Source: Trichothermofontia sp037445115 (GTDB taxonomy: Bacteria; Cyanobacteriota; Cyanobacteriia; B231). Taken from it: a stretch of DNA of 64,000 nucleotides. The stretch spans positions 1 to 64,000 of the forward strand of contig JBBILC010000005.1 of assembly GCA_037445115.1 (NCBI GenBank), read 5' to 3'. The position numbers and the translations under genes are program-made. This document shows positions 43,132 through 53,348 of the stretch, one piece after another (the first letter of the stretch is position 1; each line of letters opens with the position of its first letter). The notes under the pieces were generated by a model. The model was given only the letters and a program-made list of their open reading frames with translations, searched no databases and was not told the origin of the DNA.

Positions 43132-43731
43132 TCAAGAATAGCCCTGCTGACTCGCCTCCGAATCCTCCCGTTTCGACATCCCTTCATCCTCATGACTGGG
43201 GGGTGCCGCCGGCGCGATCGCACGCACAACTACGGGCAAACGGGCACCCTTGAGACCCCGCAGGATATGTTCAGGGGTATCTTCCAAAAGTATAAAGAGA
43301 GGATAAATAGCGTCAGCACCCTCGCTAAAAATATGGCGATAGCGGAGGGGCATAATCCATTCGTAAGGATAACTGAGCCAAACCTGGGTTTGCCGCCAGC
43401 GACCGAGTAAATCTGAAAAGTTTTCACCAGGACGATGGATAAACAGGAAAATTTCAACCCCAGTTTTGACCTTCCAGTCGGGGTCACACAGGACAATACC
43501 GATATCACAGGGTAGGCGTACGGCTTGCCGGACAGGTGAAGTAGTTTCCCCGCTGGCCTGGGGTAATTGGGCCTTCACAAGGGGTAAAGGAATGGGAATC
43601 AAGCTTTCCATCGGTCGCCGTAGACTGGGGAGCATCTCCAAATAGGGACGATACTCCCGCAGCAACGCAATGACAGGCGATCGGTTGCTGTACTCAGCCA
43701 GTAACTCTTCGTAGGGGGGCACGATCGGCAT
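43132..43731 (-). CDS. Conserved hypothetical protein downstream of pilC
   Basis: About 199 residues from the ATG at 43731 (MPIVPPYEELLAEYSNRSPV). The frame is open to a TTG inside the end of pilC. Segments such as LPCDIGIVLCDPDWKVKTGVEIFLFIHRPGENFSDLLGRWR and EWIMPLRYRHIFSEGAD suggest a soluble alpha/beta protein. The tail is acidic/basic low complexity. It starts 38 bases beyond pilC on the same strand and may be part of the pil transcript, but no pilus role is known to me. Confidence 0.65.
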   Translation of the reverse strand: MPIVPPYEELLAEYSNRSPVIALLREYRPYLEMLPSLRRPMESLIPIPLPLVKAQLPQASGETTSPVRQAVRLPCDIGIVLCDPDWKVKTGVEIFLFIHRPGENFSDLLGRWRQTQVWLSYPYEWIMPLRYRHIFSEGADAIYPLFILLEDTPEHILRGLKGARLPVVVRAIAPAAPPSHEDEGMSKREDSEASQQGYS

Positions 43732-43768
43732 AACATTTGAGCGAGCAACAGCAGCGCCAGATGGGGCA

Positions 43769-44983
43769 TTAACCCAGGGTTTCAAACACCTTGAACATGG
43801 GCAAATACATCGACAGCAAAATCGAGGCTACCATCCCCCCCACAAAGACGATCATGACGGGTTCCAGAATACTGGTCATTGCTTTGACGGCCTCTTCCAC
43901 TTCATTTTCGTAGAAGTCTGCCACCTTCATTAACATGGCATCAATTTCCCCAGTTTCTTCGCCAATGCTAATCATCTGAATGGCCATCATCGGAAAGACC
44001 TGCTCCCGCTGGAGGGCGATGCTAATCATCCCCCCGGTTTGGATTTCCTTGCGGGCTTCTTCGATCGCATTGGCAATCACCTGATTGCCAGAGGTATCCC
44101 GTACAATTTCCAACGAGGTCATGATCGGTACCCCGGAGCGGGTAAGCGCCCCAAAGGTTCGGCAGAAGCGGGCCGTTGCCGTTTTCTGAATCAGATCGCC
44201 AAATAACGGTAGCTTGAGGGACAGGCGATCGATCGTTTCCTTCCCAACGCGGGTTTTATAGTACTGCTTGAAGGCATACCCCAAAATGATCAAGAACACA
44301 ACCATCCCACCCGAATATTGGGGCGTACGCAGGAATTTACTAATCCCCAACATGATCTGGGTGAATATGGGCAATTCAACCCCCAGTTCCGCAAAAATCC
44401 CCGCAAAAGTGGGCAGGATGAAAATCGTCATCCCCAGGAAAACGCCGATGGCAATCATCGCCACCACCACCGGATAGGTCATGGCCGATTTAATCTGGTT
44501 TTGCAGGCGGGCCGTATCTTCCAACAACTTAGCTAGACGGCTGAGCACCTCATCCAATACCCCCCCAATCTCACCCGCCTGCACCATGCTGACGTAGAGA
44601 TTGTCGAAACAATTGGGATGCCGCCGCATAGATTCAGATAGGGTTGCCCCTTGTTGAACCGTTTCGCTGATATCTTCCAGGGCCGTCTTCAACTTAGGGT
44701 TCGTACACTGATCCGATAACACCCCCAAACTACGCACCATCGCCACGCCCGCATTCACCATCACGGCAAACTGGCGGGAAAAGATCGCCTTGTCCTTGAC
44801 CGTGACACTGGTCAGTATATTGGACAGGTCAAAGTTGACTAGCCCTTTAGACTCTTCAATGTCCTGGACAAAGAAGCCTTTGTCCCGTAGCTGGGTACGG
44901 GCATCCGCTAGGGAGTCGGCCACAACCCGCTGTTGTCTAGTATTCCCCTGTGCATCGCGAGCACGCGCAAGATAGGTAGGCAT
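43769..44983 (-). CDS. pilC: Type IV pilus inner-membrane platform protein PilC
   Basis: 404 residues with the two-repeat type II secretion F architecture: cytoplasmic helices, FSRQFAVMVNAGVAMVRSLG, then membrane spans TYPVVVAMIAIGVFLGMTIFILP and SGGMVVFLIILGYAF, a second repeat with FCRTFGALTRSGVPIMTSLE, and a final span IVFVGGMVASILLSMYLP. It couples the PilB/PilT motors to the pilin machinery in the plasma membrane. The order pilB-pilT-pilC on one strand is the usual cyanobacterial arrangement, giving twitching motility, phototaxis and DNA uptake. Confidence 0.96.
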   Translation of the reverse strand: MPTYLARARDAQGNTRQQRVVADSLADARTQLRDKGFFVQDIEESKGLVNFDLSNILTSVTVKDKAIFSRQFAVMVNAGVAMVRSLGVLSDQCTNPKLKTALEDISETVQQGATLSESMRRHPNCFDNLYVSMVQAGEIGGVLDEVLSRLAKLLEDTARLQNQIKSAMTYPVVVAMIAIGVFLGMTIFILPTFAGIFAELGVELPIFTQIMLGISKFLRTPQYSGGMVVFLIILGYAFKQYYKTRVGKETIDRLSLKLPLFGDLIQKTATARFCRTFGALTRSGVPIMTSLEIVRDTSGNQVIANAIEEARKEIQTGGMISIALQREQVFPMMAIQMISIGEETGEIDAMLMKVADFYENEVEEAVKAMTSILEPVMIVFVGGMVASILLSMYLPMFKVFETLG

Positions 44984-45137
44984 TTCACATCCGCATCCGC
45001 AAGGATTTAACGCATCGTCCCACTACTCAGATGATTCTGGTCCAGATTCCTGGCCCAGGTCATTGGGTTGGCCCAGCTTAACAAGTTCATCGCCTCCCTG
45101 CCAGCAGTTGGGCCACTTCTACCCGCAGGGAACGCCC

Positions 45138-46274
45138 TTAACCAGAAACTTGCACCACCTTGCCCGCGCCAGGGGGTGGAGCACTGGCTGCTTTCGGTGT
45201 CGCCCCGCCAATCAGACGTTGTAATTCGTCGGGTTTGGAGGTTTTGGACATGGCCGCGTCAAAGCTGATCGTCCCGGCCAAGTACAGATCGGCCAACACC
45301 CGCTCCAGGGTTTGCATCCCCAATTTGGCCCCAGTTTGGATCGCAGAGTAGATTTGGGCCGTTTTTCCTTCCCGAATCAGGTTAGAGATGGCTGGGGTAA
45401 CCACCAAAATTTCCTGGGCCATGATACGACCGAACTCGCCCGGTTTGGGGTTTTTGCGCGGGACCAGGGTTTGGCTAAAGACCGCCACCAGGGAGTTGGA
45501 CAACTGCACCCGCACCTGGGTTTGGCGATCGGCAGGGAATACGTCAATAATCCGGTCTACGGTTTGGGCTGCCGAACTGGTGTGTAGGGTGCCAAAGACC
45601 AAGTGCCCAGTTTCAGCGGCAGTGATCGCCAACGAAATGGTTTCTAGATCCCGCATTTCCCCCACCAGAATGATGTCGGGGTCTTCCCGCAGCGCCGCCT
45701 TCAGGGCATTGGCAAAGCTCTTGGTGTCTTCGTTAAGTTGCCGCTGGTGGATCAAGCTCTTGATCGGTTCGTACACAAACTCGATCGGGTCCTCAACGGT
45801 CAAAATATGTTCGGCACGGGTGCGGTTGATATAGTCAATCACCGAGGCCAGGGTGGTACTTTTGCCCGAGCCGGTGGGTCCCGTCACCAGAATCAGCCCA
45901 CGCGGCTTCTCTGACATTTCCCGCACCACTTCCGGTAATCCCAACTTTTCAAAGCTGGGGATCTTGGAACTCAGGGCACGCAGACAGGCGGCATAGGTCC
46001 CCCGGTCTTTGTAGACGTTCACCCGGAAGCGGGCCAACCCCTTTACCCCATAGGAACAGTCGAGTTCCCAGTTCTGTTCCAGGTTTTTCCGCTGGGTGTT
46101 GTTGAGCATACTGAAAATCAGCCGCTGGCATTCTTCGGAACTGAGGGGTTCGTTGCCAATGGGCGTTAATTTACCACTCAGCCGGAAGTAGGGCGGCAAG
46201 CCTGCTGACAGGTGCAGGTCTGACCCCCCCATCTCTACCAGTTGCTCCATCAGGTCTTCAATCATTAACTCCAT
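45138..46274 (-). CDS. pilT: Type IV pilus retraction ATPase PilT
   Basis: 378 residues. N-terminal domain (VEMGGSDLHLSAGLPPYFRLSG) followed by a RecA-like ATPase: Walker A VTGPTGSGKSTTLAS, Asp box EDPIEFVYEP, Walker B DPDIILVGEMRDLETI, His box ETGHLVFGTLHTSSAAQTVDRI and the AIRNLIREGK-type helix VTPAISNLIREGKTAQI. PilT hexamers disassemble the pilus. Separated from pilC by 154 bases and from pilB by 202 bases, all on the minus strand. Confidence 0.97.
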   Translation of the reverse strand: MELMIEDLMEQLVEMGGSDLHLSAGLPPYFRLSGKLTPIGNEPLSSEECQRLIFSMLNNTQRKNLEQNWELDCSYGVKGLARFRVNVYKDRGTYAACLRALSSKIPSFEKLGLPEVVREMSEKPRGLILVTGPTGSGKSTTLASVIDYINRTRAEHILTVEDPIEFVYEPIKSLIHQRQLNEDTKSFANALKAALREDPDIILVGEMRDLETISLAITAAETGHLVFGTLHTSSAAQTVDRIIDVFPADRQTQVRVQLSNSLVAVFSQTLVPRKNPKPGEFGRIMAQEILVVTPAISNLIREGKTAQIYSAIQTGAKLGMQTLERVLADLYLAGTISFDAAMSKTSKPDELQRLIGGATPKAASAPPPGAGKVVQVSG

Positions 46275-46476
46275 GCGGCTTGGCTCCTTAAGATCAGCAA
46301 CGACAAGACAAGATCCGTAACGACGACACGCTTAGGCTTCATGCCAACAATTGTTAAACCTCAGCTTGTATTTAGCACACGCCTCCAGCCTTCGTGACAG
46401 TGGCTACTCCCAGCATACCCAGGGATACTTGCCCACATGACAGGGAATACCCCTCAATTGGGGGACGGGCGCAGCC

Positions 46477-48492
46477 CTAATCCGTAAAGCGAGGCGTGAG
46501 GCAATAGGGACAATCCATCCATTCCGGTTGTAGACCCGCCCCACAGGTACGACAGGTCAGTGAGGTCTTGCGCTTGGCCTTGAGTTCAGCCTCTAACCCC
46601 GTATCGGTAAAAGTAACCCGCTCCACTTCCTCAAACGTGGTCATCCCCTGGCGTACCAGGTCAAGGCTGTAGGCGAGGAGGGTTTTCATGCCTTCCTCCA
46701 CCGCAATTTCCTTAATGCGCTCGGTGGGGGCGCCTTCGTTAATGGCAATCTGTAGACGTTCGGTGGTCCGCAAGACTTCGTAGACCCCACAGCGGCCCTT
46801 GTAGCCAACACCGTTACACTTGGGACAGAGGTTGCCCGCATCTTTCGCCGCCTGAATTTGATCGGCAGTCAGGGTATTCGCTTTGTAGAAGGTGATATCG
46901 ACTTCTGTCGAGGCGTTGAGGCCATAGCGAGCCAGTTCTTCGGGTGTGGGGGTGTAGGCGATGTAACATTTGTCGCAAACGCGGCGCATTAAGCGTTGGG
47001 CCACGACCCCCAGTAGAGCACCGGAGACCATGAAGGGTTCCACGCCCATTTCATCCAGACGGGCGATCGCGCCAGCGGCGTCGTTGGTGTGCAATGTGGT
47101 TAATACCAAGTGTCCGGTTAAAGCAGCTTCGATCGCGGTTTTAGCCGTTTCCTTATCCCGGGTTTCCCCCACCAGGATAATATCTGGGTCTTGCCGCAGA
47201 AAAGCCCGCAGAATCGAGGAAAAGTCCATCCCCTTCTCCCGAATGACCTGCACCTGGGTAATGCCCGGTAGTGCATATTCGATCGGGTCCTCTGCTGTAC
47301 TGATATTGACCCCTGGATCATTCCGCTCCGCCAGGATCGAATACAGGGTAGTGGATTTACCGGACCCTGTCGGTCCCGTGACCAGGATCAGGCCAAAGGG
47401 ACGACTGGCCATTTCCCGCACCAGTGCCAGGGTTTCCGGGTCCGAGATGAGCTTATCAAGACCCAGTTGGGTAGAGGAGTTATCCAGAATCCGGAGCACC
47501 ACCTTTTCGCCATAGCGACTGGGCAGGGTATTCACCCGGAAGTCTACGTTGCGGCCCTGGAACTTGCGGCGAATCCGACCATCCTGAGGTGCCCGTCGCT
47601 CGGCAATATCGAGATCGGCAATGATTTTGAACCGGGAAGTCAGGGCCGGAATAATTTTCTTGGGTAGCTTCGGGACCGGCTCTTGCAACACCCCATCTTT
47701 CCGGAAGCGAACCCGTAAATGCTCTTCCTGCGGCTCAATGTGGATATCCGACACCCCTTCACTAAGGGCACGGGCCAGGATCTGGTTGACCATGCGAACC
47801 ACGGGCGCACTCTCCGCTTCGCCGAGGGCTGCATTCAGGTCAACGTCCCCATCCTCGTCATCCGCATCTTCCAGGTCGTAATTGGCGAGGTCACTCTGCT
47901 TAATCTCCAAGTCTTCAGTCCGAATTTCCCGGACCTGGGCAGCGGCAGTCCCGGCTTTTTTGACGGCCTCATCCAGGTACCGGGCCAGGAGTTGTTCGTA
48001 GTCCTCCGGCGCGATCACGACCTTCCGAATCTGGAACCCCTTGAGAATCTTTTGCAGCTCGTCGAGGGCCAGCAGATTATCCGGCTCCACCATTGCGATC
48101 GTGACCGTGGGGGGCGTCTGGTTCTTATCCTTGGCGAGGGGAATCAAACGGTACCGCCGACACACATCAATACTCACCAAGGTGTCGATCAGCCGACTGA
48201 TCTCCTCTGGCGAGGTCTCGCTGATTTCCGGATCGAGAGACTCAATTCCGTAGAGAATCTTGAGTTCAAATAACTGCTGCTTCTTATACTGCCGTAGCAG
48301 ATCGGGGGGTAACACCTTACCCGTTAGCTCGTTCAGAATTTCCGGCAAGGGCCGACCTGATTTGCGGCTCTCAACCAGGGCCTGACTCATTTGGTTGGTA
48401 TCGGCGAACCCCGCTTGCACCAATTGGTTACCAAAGGGGGAGAGGGTGTTATGGGCGATCAGTGCCCGTCGTGCAGAGGAAGAGTTGGTCAT
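46477..48492 (-). CDS. pilB: Type IV pilus extension ATPase PilB (GspE/PulE family)
   Basis: 671 residues. N-terminal MshEN-type domains, then the ATPase: VNQILARALSEGVSDIHIEPQE, Walker A LVTGPTGSGKSTTLYS, Walker B DPDIILVGETRDKETA, and a tetra-Cys zinc element (CDKCYIAYTPTPEEL with CPKCNGVGYKGRCGVYEV). A further zinc-ribbon-like tail, LTCRTCGAGLQPEWMDCPYC, closes the protein. PilB powers pilin assembly. The gene is divergent from grpE across a 678-base region. Confidence 0.97.
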   Translation of the reverse strand: MTNSSSARRALIAHNTLSPFGNQLVQAGFADTNQMSQALVESRKSGRPLPEILNELTGKVLPPDLLRQYKKQQLFELKILYGIESLDPEISETSPEEISRLIDTLVSIDVCRRYRLIPLAKDKNQTPPTVTIAMVEPDNLLALDELQKILKGFQIRKVVIAPEDYEQLLARYLDEAVKKAGTAAAQVREIRTEDLEIKQSDLANYDLEDADDEDGDVDLNAALGEAESAPVVRMVNQILARALSEGVSDIHIEPQEEHLRVRFRKDGVLQEPVPKLPKKIIPALTSRFKIIADLDIAERRAPQDGRIRRKFQGRNVDFRVNTLPSRYGEKVVLRILDNSSTQLGLDKLISDPETLALVREMASRPFGLILVTGPTGSGKSTTLYSILAERNDPGVNISTAEDPIEYALPGITQVQVIREKGMDFSSILRAFLRQDPDIILVGETRDKETAKTAIEAALTGHLVLTTLHTNDAAGAIARLDEMGVEPFMVSGALLGVVAQRLMRRVCDKCYIAYTPTPEELARYGLNASTEVDITFYKANTLTADQIQAAKDAGNLCPKCNGVGYKGRCGVYEVLRTTERLQIAINEGAPTERIKEIAVEEGMKTLLAYSLDLVRQGMTTFEEVERVTFTDTGLEAELKAKRKTSLTCRTCGAGLQPEWMDCPYCLTPRFTD

Positions 48493-49170
48493 AGCAAGTC
48501 GGGGGTGAAGGAAGAAGGGTTGCTTATGGTTGAGTATTCCCAGATTTCAGCGCAAAGGCAATGATCGGGTTCACACAAACTGGGAGAGGCTTCTGAGATC
48601 CCGTGGGTAAATCTCACACAAGCTGCGGAAACGAATGGTTAAGCCCCTGATACTGGTTACGTTAATGACTCACCGCGCCCATCCGGCTAAATGGGGGCGA
48701 CGGGAAGGCCCGATTGCCCAGAATCCTGAGCACACCGGGGACAACCGATCGCACAGCGTTCGTACCGAGTCTGCTCGAAGGTTGCGTGTCACCAGCACAC
48801 CTTGCTTTGGATGATAACCTTTCCTTTCGGTGTGGGAAGGCGTGGAATATTATATAGATTATAAATTTTTATTGATGAACAGGGGAAATTTTTAGCCCCA
48901 AGTGCCCCAAGTGGCAGCACCCCTTACCTGCGCTGATACCGAGGAGGGTCGGGACGATTAGCCCCCGTTCGGGCACCGTCGTACCCTAGGGTAAGCAGCA
49001 ACAAGGCAGGATGCTGGGCACTACCTGGTTTGGGCAGCGCACGAGGGGTCATCTTGCACCCTGAGCTATTTTGCCAGCCATTTTGCACAATCGAATCAAT
49101 CGCAGTAGATTGAGGAGGGGCATCGCATTGCCCTATTGCTGTTTCGCGAAGAGTATAGGGTTCGATCACA
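48493..49170. promoter_or_regulatory. Large divergent region between pilB and grpE
   Basis: 678 bases with no supported gene. It must contain promoters for the pil and the chaperone transcripts. A marked AT-rich tract (ATTATATAGATTATAAATTTTTATT) lies at about 48848-48873. CCCCAAGTGCCCCAAGTGG at 48897-48915 is a small direct repeat. No CIRCE inverted repeat was found. The 95-codon minus-strand frame at 48924-49211 overlaps the grpE start and is not called. Confidence 0.45.
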
Positions 49171-49968
49171 ATGGTAGAGGAGAGCAAGCAGCCAACCGAG
49201 ATGGCAGACAACCCAGTAGGTACCCCTGAATCCTCGGTATCCAGCCTAGAGACAGAGGCAAGTCCGGAACTGGCATCACCTGATGTGCCTGAATTAGACA
49301 GTACTGCCGAGGTTGACCTCGATCAAATTGCGGCTGAAATTCTGGCGGAAGAAGCTACCAAGCTCCCCCCGCCAGCGGCGGTGGAATCCCCACCCGCTCC
49401 CGAACCACCGGCGATTGCCGAGCCGTCGCCAGAACTCCTAGCGGCTGTAGAAACGCTCAAGCAGGAGATTCAGACACTCAAGTCACAACTTGAAGATCGC
49501 ACCAGTCAGTATATGCGGCTGGCGGCTGATTTTGAGAACTTCCGCAAGCGGACCAGCAAAGAGAAAGAGGACTTGGATCACCAAGTCAAGCTGGCAGTCT
49601 TGGCGGAGGTTTTACCCGTTGTGGATAGTTTTGAGCGTGCCCGCTCCCATATTAAGGCTAAAACGGACGCTGAGATGTCCATTCATAAAGACTATCAGGG
49701 GGTTTATAAGCAGTTGGTGGACTGCCTGAAGCGGCTGGGGGTTGCGCCGATGCGGGCAGAGGGAAAACCCTTTGATCCCAACTGGCATGAAGCCGTCCTC
49801 CAGGCCCCCAGTGCCGAGCATGAGGAAGGGACGGTCATGGAAGAGCTTGTGCGCGGCTACCTGTTGGGAGAGCGGGTGTTACGCCATGCTATGGTCAAAG
49901 TGGCAATGGCTCCAGAACCCGGATCAGAAGTGCCCCCGGTGGCTACTGAAGGGGAATCAGAAAGCTAA
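49171..49968 (+). CDS. grpE: Nucleotide exchange factor GrpE
   Basis: 265 residues. The first 85 are an acidic, Pro/Ala-rich extension; the GrpE coiled coil (VETLKQEIQTLKSQLEDRTS) and the YMRLAADFENFRKRTSKE motif follow, and the C-terminal beta-wing includes PFDPNWHEAVLQAPSAEHEEGTVMEELVRGYLLGERVLRHAMVKVA. GrpE releases ADP from DnaK. First gene of the chaperone run grpE-dnaK-dnaJ. Confidence 0.97.
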   Translation: MVEESKQPTEMADNPVGTPESSVSSLETEASPELASPDVPELDSTAEVDLDQIAAEILAEEATKLPPPAAVESPPAPEPPAIAEPSPELLAAVETLKQEIQTLKSQLEDRTSQYMRLAADFENFRKRTSKEKEDLDHQVKLAVLAEVLPVVDSFERARSHIKAKTDAEMSIHKDYQGVYKQLVDCLKRLGVAPMRAEGKPFDPNWHEAVLQAPSAEHEEGTVMEELVRGYLLGERVLRHAMVKVAMAPEPGSEVPPVATEGESES

Positions 49969-50048
49969 GGGCAGGCTACCCCCGGACGGGCAGTGATGAC
50001 CGTTGGGTTACAAAAAACAAACAAAAATTAATCATGGGGACGATCGCA

Positions 50049-50068
50049 TTTCCGCAATTATGCGGAAA
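50049..50068. promoter_or_regulatory. Hairpin in the grpE-dnaK intergenic region
   Basis: TTTCCGCA-ATTA-TGCGGAAA has perfect 8-bp arms and lies 62 bases upstream of the dnaK start codon. It may be an operator, a weak attenuator or an mRNA stability element; it does not match CIRCE. Confidence 0.45.
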
Positions 50069-50130
50069 CATTGGGGATATATGTGTTCGCACTGACGTGA
50101 CTTCGTTGTGTTACTTTATCACCACAGGCT

Positions 50131-52078
50131 ATGGGAAAAGTTATTGGCATCGACTTAGGCACAACTAATAGTTGTGTTGCGGTTCTCGAAGGTGGACAGC
50201 CGGTCGTCATCCCCAACTCGGAAGGCGGGCGAACAACTCCTAGTATGGTCGCGTTTGGGCGGGCAGGCGATCGCCTCGTCGGTCAGTTGGCTAAGCGTCA
50301 GGCCATTACCAATCCCGAAAATACTATCTACAGCATTAAGCGGTTTATTGGGCGTCGCTGGGAGGATACCGAAGTCGAGCGTAGTCGGGTTTCCTACCAC
50401 TGTGTAATGGGTAAGGATGATACGGTAGATGTCCAAGTCCGGGGACGCGTCCATACGCCCCAGGAAATTTCCTCCATGCTTCTACAAAAGCTTAAGCAGG
50501 ACGCAGAAGCCTATCTAGGAGAGACGGTGGAGCAGGCAGTGATTACCGTGCCGGCTTACTTTACCGATGCCCAACGACAAGCGACTAAGGATGCGGGCAC
50601 GATCGCGGGTCTAGAGGTTCTGCGCATCATTAACGAACCGACCGCCGCCGCCCTATCCTTTGGCTTAGATAAACAGGATGAAGAACAAATTGTCCTCGTC
50701 NNNNNNNNNNNNNNNNNNNNNNNNTGATGTCGCGATCCTGCAACTGGGAGATGGGGTCCTGGAAGTCCAAGCCACGGCGGGGAACAACCACCTGGGCGGG
50801 GACGATTTCGATGGCATGATTGTCACCTGGATGATCGATACCTTTAAGGAACATGAGGGGATTGATCTCGCGGTGGACAAGATGGCGCTGCAACGCCTTC
50901 GGGAGGCGGCAGAGAAGGCCAAGATTGAGCTATCGAATATGGTGACGACTTCAATTAATTTGCCCTTTATTACGGCGGATGAGTCGGGGCCAAAGCACCT
51001 AGAGATGGAGTTAACGCGGGCCAAGTTTGAGGCGTTGTGTGCCGATTTAATCCAGGGCACGATCGATCCGGTTGCCCAAGCCCTGAAGGACGCTGGGTTG
51101 CAGCCCGGTGACATCGATCGCATCCTGCTTGTGGGGGGGTCAACCCGTATCCCCGCTGTCCAGGAGGCGATTCGGCAATATTTCGACGGGAAGTCGCCGG
51201 AGCGATCGGTCAATCCCGATGAAGCCGTAGCCCAGGGAGCCGCCATTCAAGGGGGGGTCTTGGGGGGTGAAGTTAAGGATCTGTTACTGCTGGATGTGAC
51301 GCCCCTCTCCTTGGGAATTGAAACCCTGGGCGAAGTCTTCACAAAAATTATTGAACGCAACACCACGATCCCGACCAGCAAATCCCAGGTCTTCTCAACG
51401 GCCACGGATGGCCAAACCTCGGTGGAAATCCATGTGTTACAAGGGGAGCGTCCCCTCGCCCGTGATAACAAGAGCCTCGGTAAGTTTATTCTGGCGGGGA
51501 TTCCTCCGGCACCGCGTGGCGTGCCCCAAATTGAGGTGACCTTTGCGATCGATGCTAACGGGATTCTGAAGGTATCGGCCCGCGATCGGGGCACCAACCG
51601 CGAACAAAGTATCAAGATTACTAACACAGGGGGCCTGAGCGCCAATGAAGTCGAACGGTTGCGCCAGGAAGCTGAAGTGTATGCCGAAGCCGATGGGCGA
51701 CGCCGACAGATGGTGGAACTTCAGAATCAGATGGATAGCATCCTCTACAGTTATGAGTCCACCCTGAAGGAAAATCCCGACGCGGTCCGCGACGAAATCA
51801 AAACCCAAGTCGATACCCATACCCGTACCCTGCGTACCCTGTTCAAGGATGAGTCGGTTTCACCCACCGTGGTTCAGGAAAAGATCAGCGAGTTGCAGCA
51901 AACGATTCTGCTGGTTGGTAGTTCGCTATATGGGCGGTCAGGCAGCAGCAGTAATGGGTATAGTGGAACGGGAACACCTCCAATTCAGAGCAGCCCGCCC
52001 CCAGCCCCCGTGGGGGAAGCGGACGGTGAATACGAGGGAGACGAAACCGTCGCCGCCGATTACGAAGCGGTTGAATAG
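50131..52078 (+). CDS. dnaK: Molecular chaperone DnaK, interrupted by an assembly gap
   Basis: The first 190 codons (MGKVIGIDLGTTNSCVAVLE...EEQIVLV) and the last 450 (DVAILQLGDGVLEVQATAGN...DYEAVE) are intact. The missing stretch should be FDLGGGTF, the phosphate-2 loop of the Hsp70 ATPase. The two halves are in different frames only because 24 N were placed where 23 unknown bases would keep the frame. Total length would be about 648 residues. Signatures include the IDLGTTNS loop, NEPTAAALSFGLDK, LLVGGSTRIPAVQEAI and LDVTPLSLGIETLGE. It folds and refolds proteins with DnaJ and GrpE. The C-terminus is acidic and Ser/Pro-rich. Confidence 0.97.
50701..50724. other. Assembly gap of 24 N inside dnaK
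   Basis: Twenty-four undetermined bases. The flanking codons predict exactly 23 missing bases if the conserved FDLGGGTF segment is present, because the T at 50725 can complete the Phe codon. Confidence 0.99.
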
Positions 52079-52214
52079 GCCGTCGGCGATCGCCACCAAA
52101 CCGAGTTCGGACAGGGGGGCCAGCGGCAGGTGACCGTAGCGATTTGCAGCCTGCTGCTGTATCGCTTATTGTACTTTTATAACCTTTCCTATCCTTCCTA
52201 ACCCTAAAGCTCCT

Positions 52215-53348
52215 ATGCCCCGTGACTACTACGAAATTCTTGGTGTCTCTCGGAATGCAGATAAAGAGGAGATCAAGCGGGCCTACCGTCGGTTGGCACG
52301 TAAATATCACCCGGACGTGAACAAGGAGCCGGGGGCAGAAGAGCAACTCAAGGAAATCAACCAGGCATACAAAGTCCTCTCTGACCCGGAAACACGCGTT
52401 CGCTACGATCGATTCGGCGAAGCCGGCGTTGCGGGTGCAGGTGCAGGCTTCCAAGACATTGGTGACTTTGGGGCAGGCTTCGCCGACATTTTTGAAAGCT
52501 TCTTCAGTGGCTTTGCCAGTGGCGTCGGGGGCCAGACAGCCTCGACGCGGCGACGCGGTCCCACGCGGGGCGACGATCTGCGGTATGACCTGCGGCTGGA
52601 TTTTCGGGAAGCCATTTTTGGTGGCGAGAAAGAAATCCGGATCGAACACCTGGAAACCTGCGCCACCTGTGACGGCTCCGGAGCCAAGCCTGGAACCCGC
52701 CCCAGTACCTGTACCACCTGTAGTGGGGCGGGCCAAGTCCGGCGAGCGACCCGCACCCCCTTTGGTAGCTTCACCCAGGTTTCCGTCTGTCCCACGTGTA
52801 ATGGGGTTGGGCAGGTGATCGAGGATAAGTGTGATGACTGCGGTGGGCGAGGCCAGAAGCAGAAAACTAAGAAACTTAAGATTACGATTCCAGGGGGTGT
52901 GGACAGTGGTACCCGACTGCGCGTCTCTAATGAAGGGGATGCGGGCCGACGAGGGGGACCCCCAGGGGATCTGTACGTGTACCTGTTTGTCAATGAGGAC
53001 GCTGAATTCAAACGGGAAGGGATCGACATTCTCTCTGAAGTCAAACTGAGCTATCTGCAAGCAATCCTGGGATGTCCGCTAGAGGTGAATACGGTTGATG
53101 GCGTTGAAGAAATTATGATCCCTCCTGGCACCCAACCAGGCCGGGAGTTGGTTTTGGAGGGGAAAGGCGTGCCCAAATTGGGGAATCCGGTCGCCCGTGG
53201 GGACCATCGCATTACGGTTCGGGTGGAAATTCCGACCCGATTGGGTCATGAGGAGCGGGAACTCCTGGAAAAGCTAGCCAAGGTTCGCGGTGAGCGCGTG
53301 GGGGGCAAGGGCGGTGCTGGTTTCCTGGGAGGGCTGTTTCACAAATGA
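52215..53348 (+). CDS. dnaJ: Chaperone protein DnaJ
   Basis: 377 residues, type I DnaJ. J-domain at 1-70 with the HPD motif (ARKYHPDVNKEP), a Gly/Phe region, a zinc domain with four CxxCxGxG motifs (CATCDGSG, CTTCSGAG, CPTCNGVG, CDDCGGRG) and C-terminal substrate-binding domains. It stimulates DnaK ATPase and delivers substrates. Shares the last four bases (ATGA) with the next gene, so translation is coupled. Confidence 0.98.
   Translation: MPRDYYEILGVSRNADKEEIKRAYRRLARKYHPDVNKEPGAEEQLKEINQAYKVLSDPETRVRYDRFGEAGVAGAGAGFQDIGDFGAGFADIFESFFSGFASGVGGQTASTRRRGPTRGDDLRYDLRLDFREAIFGGEKEIRIEHLETCATCDGSGAKPGTRPSTCTTCSGAGQVRRATRTPFGSFTQVSVCPTCNGVGQVIEDKCDDCGGRGQKQKTKKLKITIPGGVDSGTRLRVSNEGDAGRRGGPPGDLYVYLFVNEDAEFKREGIDILSEVKLSYLQAILGCPLEVNTVDGVEEIMIPPGTQPGRELVLEGKGVPKLGNPVARGDHRITVRVEIPTRLGHEERELLEKLAKVRGERVGGKGGAGFLGGLFHK

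Noticed and set aside
48924..49211. 95-codon minus-strand frame overlapping the grpE start
   Set aside because: It overlaps a firm gene and has no motif.
48493..50130. CIRCE operator for HrcA
   Set aside because: No TTAGCACTC-N9-GAGTGCTAA inverted repeat was found upstream of grpE or dnaK.
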